From CAWBYL01 sp963793025 (GTDB lineage Bacteria; Actinomycetota; Acidimicrobiia; Acidimicrobiales; Acidimicrobilacustridaceae): DNA of 64,000 nucleotides. Positions 26,669-34,118 of the stretch are shown here, in pieces. The stretch spans positions 62,001-126,000 of the forward strand of contig CAWBYL010000006.1 in assembly GCA_963793025.1 (NCBI GenBank). Direction: 5' to 3'. Below the pieces are notes generated by a model. That model had not been told where the DNA came from. It ran no database searches and worked only from the letters and a program-made list of their open reading frames with translations. The position numbers and the translations under genes were made by a program. Position 1 is the stretch's first letter. Each line of letters begins with the position of its first letter.

Positions 26669-27565
26669 GTGCCGGACCCGCGCACGGCCGAGCCGCCGCT
26701 CCCCAACCCGACCATCCCGCAGCTGGCGTACCTGGTCGCCGTGGCCGACTCGGCCACGTTCTCGGCCGCCGCCACCTCCGCAGGGGTGTCGACCTCTGCA
26801 CTGTCCCAGGGGCTCGCCGAGCTGGAGCGCCGCCTGGGAGTCCCGCTCTTCGAGAGGGTCGGACGGCGCCAGGTGCTGCGGCCCGAGGCCGCCGAGGTCC
26901 TGGCCTACGCCCGTCGGGTGGTGGCCGACACCCGTGATCTGGCCCGGTGGGCGGCCGACGCCAAGGCCGGGCGGACCGGGGGACTGCGGGTGGGGATGAT
27001 CGACGCCGCCGCGGTGAACCACTTCCCGACCGAGTTGCGGGCCTTCCGTCGGGCCCACCCCGACGTCGACCTGCACCTGGCGGTGGCCCCGTCGGGGGAG
27101 CTGCTCGACCAGCTCGCCCGTGGCGACCTGGACCTGGCCGTGGTGGTCGAGCCGCCGCGGCCCGTCACCGGGCTCGACGTCGTGCCGCTGTTGCAGGAGC
27201 CGCTCGTGGTGGTTCCCCCCGAGGGCGGCGAGGTCGGCGAGCCGGGGGAGTGGGGGCCGTGGGTGCTGTTCCCCCGGGGCTCGCACACCCGGGCCACCAT
27301 CGAGCGCGAACTGCGCGCCCTCGGCGCACCGGTCGAGGTGGTCGCCGAATCCCACCAGCCCGAGGTGCTGCGGGAGATGGCCCGCCTCGGGGTGGGGTGG
27401 ACCGTGCTCCCCGCCGCTCAGACCACGGCCGGTCGGGGCCGAACGGCGGCCCGCGGGATCGGGCCGGTGCTGACGTCTCGCCGACTCGTGCTGGCCCGTC
27501 GCTCAGGTCGACTCAGCCACCCCGCCGCCGACCAGATGGTCCAGCGCCTGTCCGACCGGGCCTGA
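26669..27565 (+). CDS. LysR-family transcriptional regulator
   Basis: 298 residues. N-terminal winged helix (IPQLAYLVAVADSATFSAAATSAGVSTSALSQGLAELERRLGVPLFERVGRR) and a substrate-binding domain beginning GGLRVGMIDAAAVNHFP. Ends in an Arg-rich segment. It is divergent from ino1 and has a T-N11-A palindrome in the shared promoter region, so ino1 is the likeliest target. Effector unknown. Confidence 0.92.
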   Translation: MPDPRTAEPPLPNPTIPQLAYLVAVADSATFSAAATSAGVSTSALSQGLAELERRLGVPLFERVGRRQVLRPEAAEVLAYARRVVADTRDLARWAADAKAGRTGGLRVGMIDAAAVNHFPTELRAFRRAHPDVDLHLAVAPSGELLDQLARGDLDLAVVVEPPRPVTGLDVVPLLQEPLVVVPPEGGEVGEPGEWGPWVLFPRGSHTRATIERELRALGAPVEVVAESHQPEVLREMARLGVGWTVLPAAQTTAGRGRTAARGIGPVLTSRRLVLARRSGRLSHPAADQMVQRLSDRA

Positions 27566-27588
27566 GACGTGTTCGTCATCGGTGGGTG

Positions 27589-28746
27589 TCATCCGCCGGT
27601 ACCGGGCTCGTCGCGAGGGGCCGAGGGAGCGAACAGCTCCAGCTCGTGCGCATCGGCCGGCAGGCTGTCCGGGAACAAGATCTCGTCGAGGGCGGCGCCC
27701 GCGACCGGTCGGAGTCGTCGGGCCACGTCGATCGCCTCCTCGGTGGAGATCGGCGCCCCGTAGGTCAGGGCGTACTGGAATCCCCCCTCGACCCACGTCA
27801 GGTAGCGCATGCGACGTCCGTCCGGGGTTGCCTCGAAGTCGACCACGGTCGCGGTGGTGCCCCGGATGCTGACTGCCGCGCCCTCGGGGGGCGTCCGGTC
27901 CGAGATGTCCGCGCTCGACCCGAGCGCCAGCTGCCCCCAGCCGCCGGCCGGTGACCACAGGGAGACCGAGGCGCTCTGGAACCCGACGGCATCGGCGTAG
28001 GAGAACCGCTGCATCACGGAGAGACTCGTGGCGTCCGGCGCCAGCGCGAGGATCAGTCCGTCGGGGACCAGCTCGCGGATCCGGTCCCTCCAGAACCGCT
28101 GAGAGACGGGCTCGAGGGCACGGAACAATGCCACGGCCCGCTCGATACCGGCGTCGGAGTTGGAGGGCACGTAGATCGTCGCGCTCGAGTCTTCGCTCGG
28201 TCGCCAGCGCAGCACGGCGCGATCGCCGACCAGTCGATCGACGGTGACCTCGGTGCCGTCGATGCTCGTCTCGTACGCGTAGTTCAGGGTGGACGACGTG
28301 GCTCCGTAGAGGCCTTCCGGGTCCAGGTGGTACGCGGTGACGGCCAGACTCATCGACTCGTCGGCGCTGTCATTCTCGTCGACGGTCAGTTGGTAGGAGG
28401 CGCCACCCCAGCCGGCGATCTTCCACGTGTAGGCCCCTGCGGGGGCGAGCAATGGAAGGTCGGGAGCCGGAGAGGTCGGCGGGGACAGGCCACTGTCGGA
28501 GTCGACGTAGCGGGAGCTGCCGGAGTCGGAGCCGCGGAGCGAGAGGCCGGCGACGAGCACGACCAACACGACGGCCAGCGCGCCCCCCACGACGGCCACG
28601 CGGCGGGTGCGCCGGCGCTGGTGGACCCGGAACCGGATGCGGTCCCGGCCGTCGGCCGGGGCGTCGAACGTGCCCGCTCGTGTGCGGAGCTGGTCGTGGA
28701 GTCGTCGCTCGAACGGATCGAGCTCGTCGAGGTCGGGCCCGGTCAT
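27589..28746 (-). CDS. Membrane-anchored protein downstream of SigE-family sigma factor (anti-sigma-like)
   Basis: 385 residues: a ~50-residue cytoplasmic N-terminus (LDPFERRLHDQLRTRAGTF), one membrane helix (RRVAVVGGALAVVLVVLVAGLSL) and a ~310-residue external domain with no recognised family. Its ATG overlaps the sigma gene stop by 4 bases (ATGA), the arrangement usual for sigma/anti-sigma pairs. The C-terminal stretch (WVEGGFQYALTYGAPISTEEAIDVA..L) resembles that of the protein at 29339-30391, so the two are paralogues. Function as anti-sigma factor is inferred from position and topology only. Confidence 0.65.
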   Translation of the reverse strand: MTGPDLDELDPFERRLHDQLRTRAGTFDAPADGRDRIRFRVHQRRRTRRVAVVGGALAVVLVVLVAGLSLRGSDSGSSRYVDSDSGLSPPTSPAPDLPLLAPAGAYTWKIAGWGGASYQLTVDENDSADESMSLAVTAYHLDPEGLYGATSSTLNYAYETSIDGTEVTVDRLVGDRAVLRWRPSEDSSATIYVPSNSDAGIERAVALFRALEPVSQRFWRDRIRELVPDGLILALAPDATSLSVMQRFSYADAVGFQSASVSLWSPAGGWGQLALGSSADISDRTPPEGAAVSIRGTTATVVDFEATPDGRRMRYLTWVEGGFQYALTYGAPISTEEAIDVARRLRPVAGAALDEILFPDSLPADAHELELFAPSAPRDEPGTGG

Positions 28747-29219
28747 GGCTCCACCACCTCTCGCAGTTGGGCGAGTGCCCGGCTCACCATGGACTTCACC
28801 GTTCCGGGGGCGATGCCGAGGGTGGTGGCGATGTCGGCCTCGCTCAGACCCTCGTAGTAGCGCAGCACGAGCGCCGCCCGGCGCTTGAGGGGCAGCTGAG
28901 CCAGCGCGTCGAGCAGCTCGCGGGCGCCGAGGTCCTCGTAGGTGGCGCCGGCCGGCGGGCGACGTTCGCGTTCCAGCCGTCGCCGCCGCTGCTGGTCACG
29001 ACATCGGTTGACCACGCAGGTGCGGAGGTAGGCGCCGTGGTCGTCGACCTTCGCCCACCGCTCGTAGACCTTGGCGAAGGCGTCGTGGACGGCCTCCTCC
29101 GCCGCGTCGATGGAGTCGAGGAGCAGGTAGGCCACCCGGAGCATGGGCTCGTACTCGCGGCGGTACAGGGCGTCGAACGACGTCTCGTCGCTGGTCCCTC
29201 TCACCACCACCGCTCCCAC
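28743..29219 (-). CDS. SigE-family ECF RNA polymerase sigma factor
   Basis: 158 residues. Sigma-2 region: FDALYRREYEPMLRVAYLLLDSIDAAEEAVHDAFAKVYERW; sigma-4 region: LAQLPLKRRAALVLRYYEGLSEADIATTLGIAPGTVKSMVSRALAQL. Fits the actinobacterial SigE-family (TIGR02983) group. GTG start; several nearby GTG codons make the exact N-terminus uncertain by a few residues. Lies between two paralogous membrane proteins on the same strand. Confidence 0.9.
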   Translation of the reverse strand: MGAVVVRGTSDETSFDALYRREYEPMLRVAYLLLDSIDAAEEAVHDAFAKVYERWAKVDDHGAYLRTCVVNRCRDQQRRRRLERERRPPAGATYEDLGARELLDALAQLPLKRRAALVLRYYEGLSEADIATTLGIAPGTVKSMVSRALAQLREVVEP

Positions 29220-29338
29220 CGGATCACGCCGTCCTCACACCCCCAACGACGTACGAGGGCCCAGTCTGGTTCCCGCCGTCACCGGGCGGGGCGGTCACCA
29301 GCGGGATCGCATCAGCGTCCGTTCGTCCGCCGGGGCGG

Positions 29339-30391
29339 TCACGGGAGGGGCAGACGGGTCCAGAAGGCGTCGGGGAGCGATGCCGGTACGGCGGTCGGGA
29401 ACAGGGCGGTCCTCCAGGTGGAATCGTCGAGCACCGTGAGGCGGTCCGCCATCGCGTTGGCCTGTTCGGCCGAGACGACCGCGCTGAAGAACAGACGGTG
29501 CTCGAACCCGTCCTCGACCCACACGAGCACACGGTGGGCGCCGCCGCCGCTGTCGGGCTGCTCGGCGAGCACGGCGTCGTGGTCCCGCACCCGGACCTCG
29601 GCGCCCGACGGCAACCCCGCCGTGGGATCGACCACCACGGTCGTGCGCAGCTGGTAGGCGGCGGTGGGCGCCTCGGGGACGACGAGGGCGCTGAAGACCG
29701 AGGCCAGGTCGACCGACTGGACCAGGGTCGTCCCGGCATCCCCGGCCACGCCCAGCCGTTGACCGCCCGTGGTCGAGCGATCGCCGTTGCCCATGATGCG
29801 GTCCACGAGTCCGGCCCAGTCCTCGGGGCTCTGCACGCGGAGGCTGTCGGCGACCTGTCGGAGCCGGGCGGCGACCGTGGCGGGATCGAGGGGGCTCTGC
29901 TGGCCCTGCAGCGTGGCGATCCACCCCTCACCGACGTCGAACCGCAGCGTGGTCAGACCGTCGGACTCCCCGGTGAGAGCGGCCCCGTCACCCACGGTCG
30001 AGGGCACCCACGACCCGGGCATGTCGGCCAGTCCGTCGCGGGTCACCCGGACCGAGATCAGCCACGTCGGGGTCCCGGCGCCCTCCTGGGGAACCGCGTA
30101 GGAGAGCGAGCGGCCCGGTGTCCAGGTCAGCCTGGTCACCGCACTGCCGTCGCTCGGCGCCAGCAGCAGGGGCCGGGTGGCGGGCAGGAGGAGGGGACGG
30201 TGGTCGTAGACGACCGCGGTCGACGGCCCGTCGGCGCCGCCGACGACGACTGCCGTCCCGACCGCGATCACGGCGACCACACCCACGCCGGCCACGGCGA
30301 GACGACGTCGGGGCGACCAGCGCGGTCGTGGACGCCGGGCCCGCCGGACCTGGTCGTCCGCCACCAGGTCGATCACCACGATGTCGTCCAC
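29339..30391 (-). CDS. Membrane-anchored protein upstream of SigE-family sigma factor
   Basis: About 350 residues from a GTG at 30391 (start uncertain; the frame stays open far upstream). A short cytoplasmic segment with an Arg/Pro-rich juxtamembrane patch precedes one membrane helix (RLAVAGVGVVAVIAVGTAVVVGG), then a ~290-residue external domain. Its end (WVEDGFEHRLFFSAVVSAEQANAMADRL ... LFP) aligns by eye with the protein at 27589-28746. No known domain recognised. It probably works with the adjacent sigma factor, perhaps as a sensor. Confidence 0.55.
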   Translation of the reverse strand: MDDIVVIDLVADDQVRRARRPRPRWSPRRRLAVAGVGVVAVIAVGTAVVVGGADGPSTAVVYDHRPLLLPATRPLLLAPSDGSAVTRLTWTPGRSLSYAVPQEGAGTPTWLISVRVTRDGLADMPGSWVPSTVGDGAALTGESDGLTTLRFDVGEGWIATLQGQQSPLDPATVAARLRQVADSLRVQSPEDWAGLVDRIMGNGDRSTTGGQRLGVAGDAGTTLVQSVDLASVFSALVVPEAPTAAYQLRTTVVVDPTAGLPSGAEVRVRDHDAVLAEQPDSGGGAHRVLVWVEDGFEHRLFFSAVVSAEQANAMADRLTVLDDSTWRTALFPTAVPASLPDAFWTRLPLP

Positions 30392-30579
30392 CAGACCAGT
30401 GTCGACCCCTCGTTCGGTCGGGGCCGAGCCCGGGAACGAGAACAGCCGCCGCCTCGACCAGATGGCCTCGGCGACGGCTGCGCTCGGCAAGTCACGCGGT
30501 GCGGCGGACCGCACCAGCACGTGAGCCCTCGTGGACCCGGTCCGGGTGGCTCGGCGACCGGTCCGAGAGTCGTGGGACC

Positions 30580-30747
30580 TCAGTCCTTGTGCAGGGCGTC
30601 CTTGACCTTGTCCGACACGCTGTCCACGGCGTCTTTGACCTTGCCCGAGGCCTTGTCGGCCTTGCCTTCGTTCTTCAGGTCGTCGTTGTCGGTGAGGTCG
30701 CCAGCGGCCTCCTTGACTCGGCCCTTCGTCTCGTCCATGTTCGCCAT
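30580..30747 (-). CDS. CsbD-family stress protein
   Basis: 55-residue, highly charged, helical protein: MDETKGRVKEAAGDLTDNDDLKNEGKADKASGKVKDAV is the CsbD signature. Family members are induced by general stress; mechanism unknown. ATG 30747 is preceded by GAGAGGAG. Confidence 0.9.
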   Translation of the reverse strand: MANMDETKGRVKEAAGDLTDNDDLKNEGKADKASGKVKDAVDSVSDKVKDALHKD

Positions 30748-30866
30748 CGCGAACTCCTCTCGTTCGGGGTCTGGAGCGCATCTACCCATGGGCTGCGGTC
30801 TCCAGACACGTCGGGCCGCGTCGCGTGGGGGCCAGGCGCTGGCCGGAGGAGCGGGGCCCCGGGCGG

Positions 30867-30872
30867 TACCGT
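30867..30872 (+). promoter_or_regulatory. Putative -10 for leaderless transcript
   Basis: TACCGT ending 6 nt before the GTG at 30879. Confidence 0.4.
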
Positions 30873-30878
30873 CCCGTT

Positions 30879-31679
30879 GTGACCGAGCACGGCGGGGAGG
30901 CACTGGACGACGACGAGTCCGACGGCGACTCCACGAGGGAGACCTCGGCGGTGGCGGTCGACGATGGCCCCGACACCGTCCGCGTGGTCGTCTCGGTGGC
31001 CGTCCTCGCCGCCATCGTGGTGCTGGTCGGGGCCATCGGGTGGTGGGGGCCGGACGGGTCCGACTCTGCCACCTCCGCTGATCCGGTCGACTCCTTCGTG
31101 GCCGCGTTCACCCGCTCGCTCAACGCCACCTACAAGCTCGAGGGGGAGTTCGTGCGCACCACCGAGGACGGGCGGTCGCTCTCCTCGGGCCTGCTCGTCG
31201 TCCAGCGTCCTCCGGACCGGGTCCAGCGGTCGCTGGGCAGCACGGCGGGCACGATCAACGACCGCAGCGTGAACTGCGGCGTCCCCACCGGCGGCGGGGC
31301 CTACACCTGCGCCGAGGGTGGGGTCGTCGCCGGCTTCGACCAGCGTCGGGCCCGGCAGCTGACGGCCATCGACGACTACGTGCGGGGCGACGACCCGGTG
31401 TACTCGGTGACCGACGACGGCGACGGCTGCTTCGGGTTGGTGCGGCGCCGTGCCGACGTCGACGCCACCTACGGCACCGAGTCCCAGCTGTGCTTCGATG
31501 CGTCCACCGGCGCCTTGCAGCGACTTCAGGTCCGCCACGACGGGGGGACCACCGACGTCCTCCTGGGCATCGTTCTCACCGGCGAGGTGAGCGATGCCGA
31601 CTTCGACCTCGACGCCGACGCCACCTACGATCCCCAGGTCCCGGATGACTCGGGGACGCCTGTTCCCACGACCTCCTAG
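30879..31679 (+). CDS. Hypothetical single-pass membrane protein
   Basis: 266 residues. An acidic cytoplasmic N-terminus (EALDDDESDGDS), one membrane helix (VRVVVSVAVLAAIVVLVGAIGWW), and a ~200-residue external domain with five Cys (CGV, YTCAEG, DGCFG, LCFD), probably disulfide-linked. The external part (FVAAFTRSLNATYKLEGEFVRTTEDGR) resembles the lipoprotein-like beta folds seen in other actinobacterial surface proteins, but no family is recognised. Followed 9 nt later by a small membrane protein, probably in one operon. Confidence 0.65.
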   Translation: MTEHGGEALDDDESDGDSTRETSAVAVDDGPDTVRVVVSVAVLAAIVVLVGAIGWWGPDGSDSATSADPVDSFVAAFTRSLNATYKLEGEFVRTTEDGRSLSSGLLVVQRPPDRVQRSLGSTAGTINDRSVNCGVPTGGGAYTCAEGGVVAGFDQRRARQLTAIDDYVRGDDPVYSVTDDGDGCFGLVRRRADVDATYGTESQLCFDASTGALQRLQVRHDGGTTDVLLGIVLTGEVSDADFDLDADATYDPQVPDDSGTPVPTTS

Positions 31680-31688
31680 GAGCGTCCC

Positions 31689-31925
31689 GTGATCTTCGGG
31701 GCCGACGGCGACAACGGCGTGAACCCCCTGGGCGACAACCTCCTGCCGCTGATCCTGATCGCCCTGGGTGGGGCTCTCGCCATCGGCACCATCGTGGCGC
31801 TGGTCCGCCCTCCCAAGAACCCGAAGACCGGCGATCTGGCCCGCCCGCCGTTGGTTCGCAGCATCGTGATGATCGTCCTGGGTGGCGTGGCCGCCATCTG
31901 GGGCCTGGCTTCGATCCTGACCTGA
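31689..31925 (+). CDS. Small two-helix membrane protein
   Basis: 78 residues with two hydrophobic helices (LLPLILIALGGALAIGTIVALV and SIVMIVLGGVAAIWGLASI) separated by a basic, Pro-rich loop (RPPKNPKTGDLARPP). GTG start with GGAGCG upstream. No family recognised; likely cotranscribed with the preceding gene. Confidence 0.65.
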   Translation: MIFGADGDNGVNPLGDNLLPLILIALGGALAIGTIVALVRPPKNPKTGDLARPPLVRSIVMIVLGGVAAIWGLASILT

Positions 31926-31974
31926 GCGCGACCGCTCGACTCGTCCCACCCCCGACATCGCACCCGGAAGCACC

Positions 31975-32835
31975 GTGGAACCCATCGCCCCGCCCGCCGT
32001 CCTCACGCTGCAGTGCGCCGACCGCCCCGGCATCGTCGCCGCTGTGGCCAACCTGATCGCCGAAGCCGGTGGGAACATCGCCAACGCCGATCAGCACACC
32101 GACCGGGAGTCGAGCGTCTTCCTACAGCGCATCGAGATCGACGGTGCCATCGACTGGGCCCGGTTCGACCAGGGCCTTGCCGTCCTCGTCGATCGATTCG
32201 CCATGGAGTGGTCCCAGCACCGACCAGGCGTCCGGGCGCGGGTGGTCGTGGCCTGCTCCGGCGAGCTCTACTGCGCCGCCGACCTGTTGAACCGGGTCGA
32301 GCTCGGTGAGCTGGACGCCGAGGTGGTCGCGGTGGTGTCGGACAAGGAGGCGGCGGCGCCGTTGGCGGCCCGTCACGCCGTGCCGTTCGTCCATGTCGGC
32401 GGCGGACTGGGCGGCGCCGATCGGGCGGCGCAGGAGGCGGCCTTCGCCTCCGCCCTCACCGAGATGGCTCCCGACCTCGTGGTCCTGGCCCGCTACATGC
32501 GGATCCTCCCCGAGGCCATCACCGAGGCGTGGACCGGACGGATGATCAACATCCACCACTCCTTCCTGCCCGCCTTCCCCGGGGCCCGCCCGTACCACCG
32601 GGCTCACCAGCGGGGGGTCAAGCTGATCGGTGCCACCGCCCACTACGTCACCGCCGAGCTCGACGCCGGCCCGATCATCGCCCAGGGAGTGGCCACCGTG
32701 ACCCATCGCGACGAGGTGGCCGACCTCGTGCGCAAGGGCCGAGACGTGGAACGCAAGACCCTGGCCGACGCGGTGCGCCTGCACCTCGAGCACCGGGTCC
32801 TGGTCTGGGACAACCGCACCTGCGTCTTCGCCTGA
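31975..32835 (+). CDS. purU: Formyltetrahydrofolate deformylase
   Basis: 286 residues. Hydrolyses 10-formyl-THF to formate and THF, balancing one-carbon pools. An N-terminal ACT domain (LTLQCADRPGIVAAVANLIAEAGGNI) precedes the formyltransferase-like catalytic domain with NIHHSFLPAF (Asn192, His194) and Asp230 in VTAELDAGPII, the catalytic triad. GTG start. The two 51-bp palindromic repeats begin 46 nt after its stop. Confidence 0.95.
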   Translation: MEPIAPPAVLTLQCADRPGIVAAVANLIAEAGGNIANADQHTDRESSVFLQRIEIDGAIDWARFDQGLAVLVDRFAMEWSQHRPGVRARVVVACSGELYCAADLLNRVELGELDAEVVAVVSDKEAAAPLAARHAVPFVHVGGGLGGADRAAQEAAFASALTEMAPDLVVLARYMRILPEAITEAWTGRMINIHHSFLPAFPGARPYHRAHQRGVKLIGATAHYVTAELDAGPIIAQGVATVTHRDEVADLVRKGRDVERKTLADAVRLHLEHRVLVWDNRTCVFA

Positions 32836-32880
32836 CCCCGATCCCCGACCCCCAACCCCCAACCCTCGCCCCCCAAACCG

Positions 32881-32931
32881 GAAACCATGCGCTTCTCGCG
32901 TGCTGGAGCACGCGGTTTGCGCATCGTTTCG
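32881..32931. repeat. Palindromic repeat family A, copy 1
   Basis: 51 bp with two nested inverted repeats: outer arms GAAACCATGCGC / GCGCATCGTTTC, inner arms CGCGTGCT / AGCACGCG around GG. Identical in sequence to copy 2, and related to a third copy at 52282-52331. Confidence 0.85.
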
Positions 32932-32941
32932 CATCTGCTGG

Positions 32942-32992
32942 GAAACCATGCGCTTCTCGCGTGCTGGAGCACGCGGTTTGCGCATCGTTTCG
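32942..32992. repeat. Palindromic repeat family A, copy 2
   Basis: Same 51-bp element as copy 1, in the same orientation with a 61-bp period. Followed by a short tandem array of ATGGGGGTTTCGTTCGGGTG (33001-33040), preceded by a partial unit. Confidence 0.85.
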
Positions 32993-33056
32993 TTCGGGTG
33001 ATGGGGGTTTCGTTCGGGTGATGGGGGTTTCGTTCGGGTGATGAGAGGGGAGGGGC

Positions 33057-33566
33057 TCAGGGGTCGGCGAGGGGGGTGCCGTCGGGGTCGCGGGCGGCGA
33101 GCGTGCGTAGGAGGGTGAGGAGCTCGTCGCGGTCGCCGGCCGGCCCGAAGAACTCTCGGTCGAGGCGGTCGACCTCGGTGAGGGCCCGCGCCGCCAGCTG
33201 GCGACCGGCCCGGGTCACGGTGAGGCGCTTGATCCGGGCGTCGTCGAGATCCGGCCTCCGCACGATGAGCCCGTCGGCCGCGAGGGAGCGCAGGACCTGC
33301 GACGTCATCATGGCGTCGGTGCCGGCATGGTCGGCCAGCTCCCGTTGGCTGGGTGGCCCCGTTCGGTCCTGGAGGAACCAGACGCTGGCCAACAACACGA
33401 ACTGCACGTGGGTCAGGCCGAGCGGCTTGAGCGCGGCGGTGACGAGGCGCTGCCAGCGCAGCGTGGCGTGCCACAGCACGAAGCCGGGCTTGTCCCAGGC
33501 CGAGGGGTCGGGATGGGCCGTGGGGGTGGCGCCGGTGAGCGGGGTCGGCCCGGTCAGCGGGAACAC
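33057..33566 (-). CDS. MarR-family transcriptional regulator
   Basis: 169 residues with the MarR winged helix: PLGLTHVQFVLLASVWFL, REL ADHAGTDAMMTSQVLRSLAADGLIVRRPDLDDARIKRLTVTRAG. The N-terminal 25 residues are poorly conserved and the GTG start has no well-placed ribosome site (GGAGG touches it), so the start may differ. It is divergent from the molybdenum hydroxylase genes and is the obvious candidate regulator of them. Confidence 0.88.
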   Translation of the reverse strand: MFPLTGPTPLTGATPTAHPDPSAWDKPGFVLWHATLRWQRLVTAALKPLGLTHVQFVLLASVWFLQDRTGPPSQRELADHAGTDAMMTSQVLRSLAADGLIVRRPDLDDARIKRLTVTRAGRQLAARALTEVDRLDREFFGPAGDRDELLTLLRTLAARDPDGTPLADP

Positions 33567-33637
33567 CTCCGACTATGATCTGTGCGCATATGGTCCCCTC
33601 GATGCCGAACCGGGGTGGCCGGGACGGATCCGTCGTG

Positions 33638-34118
33638 ATGCTAGAGGAGGTCGTCCTCAGCGTGAACGGGGCGCCCCTGGCGTTGGCGGCCGAGGCCGGT
33701 GAGAGCCTCCTGCGGGCGCTGCGCGACCTCGGGGCGCACCGAGGTCACCGGGGCGTGCGAACAAGGTGAGTGCGGGTCGTGCTCGGTCCTGCTCGACGGG
33801 CGGCTGGTGGCGTCCTGCCTGGTGGCCGCCGTCGTGTGCGGGGGGGCGGAGGTGCGCACCGCACCGGCGGTGCTCGGCACCGACCTGGCCGACGCCCTCG
33901 CTCGGCACGGAGCCGTGCAGTGCGGCTTCTGCACCCCGGGGATCGTGGTGGCCGCCGAGGCAGCCCTGGCCGGGGCTGCCGTGGCCGGCACCGTCCTCGA
34001 CCGCGATGCGGCCACCGAGGCGTTGGCCGGCAACCTCTGTCGGTGCACGGGCTACGAGGGCATCCTCACCGCAGTGGTCGAGGTGGCCATGACCCGGTCG
34101 GCCTCGAGCTTCCGGTGA
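33638..34118 (+). pseudogene. Molybdenum hydroxylase, 2Fe-2S small subunit (frameshifted)
   Basis: CoxS/XdhC-like iron-sulfur subunit split over two frames. From ATG 33638: LEEVVLSVNGAPLALAAEAGESLLRALRDLG, then out of frame. Continuing one base later: RTEVTGACEQGECGSCSVLLDG (plant-type 2Fe-2S site), and the second cluster QCGFCTPG ... CRCTGYEG. Dropping one G from the GGGG at 33731-33734 joins both parts into LRDLGRTEVTGACEQGECGSC, a perfect family match, giving ~159 residues. Either a sequencing error or a fresh inactivating insertion. The stop overlaps the large-subunit GTG (GTGA), the normal coupled arrangement. Confidence 0.85.

Noticed and set aside
32881..33040. Possible CRISPR array
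   Set aside because: Only two identical units 61 bp apart with an 11-bp gap, internally palindromic along the whole unit, no spacers and no cas genes.
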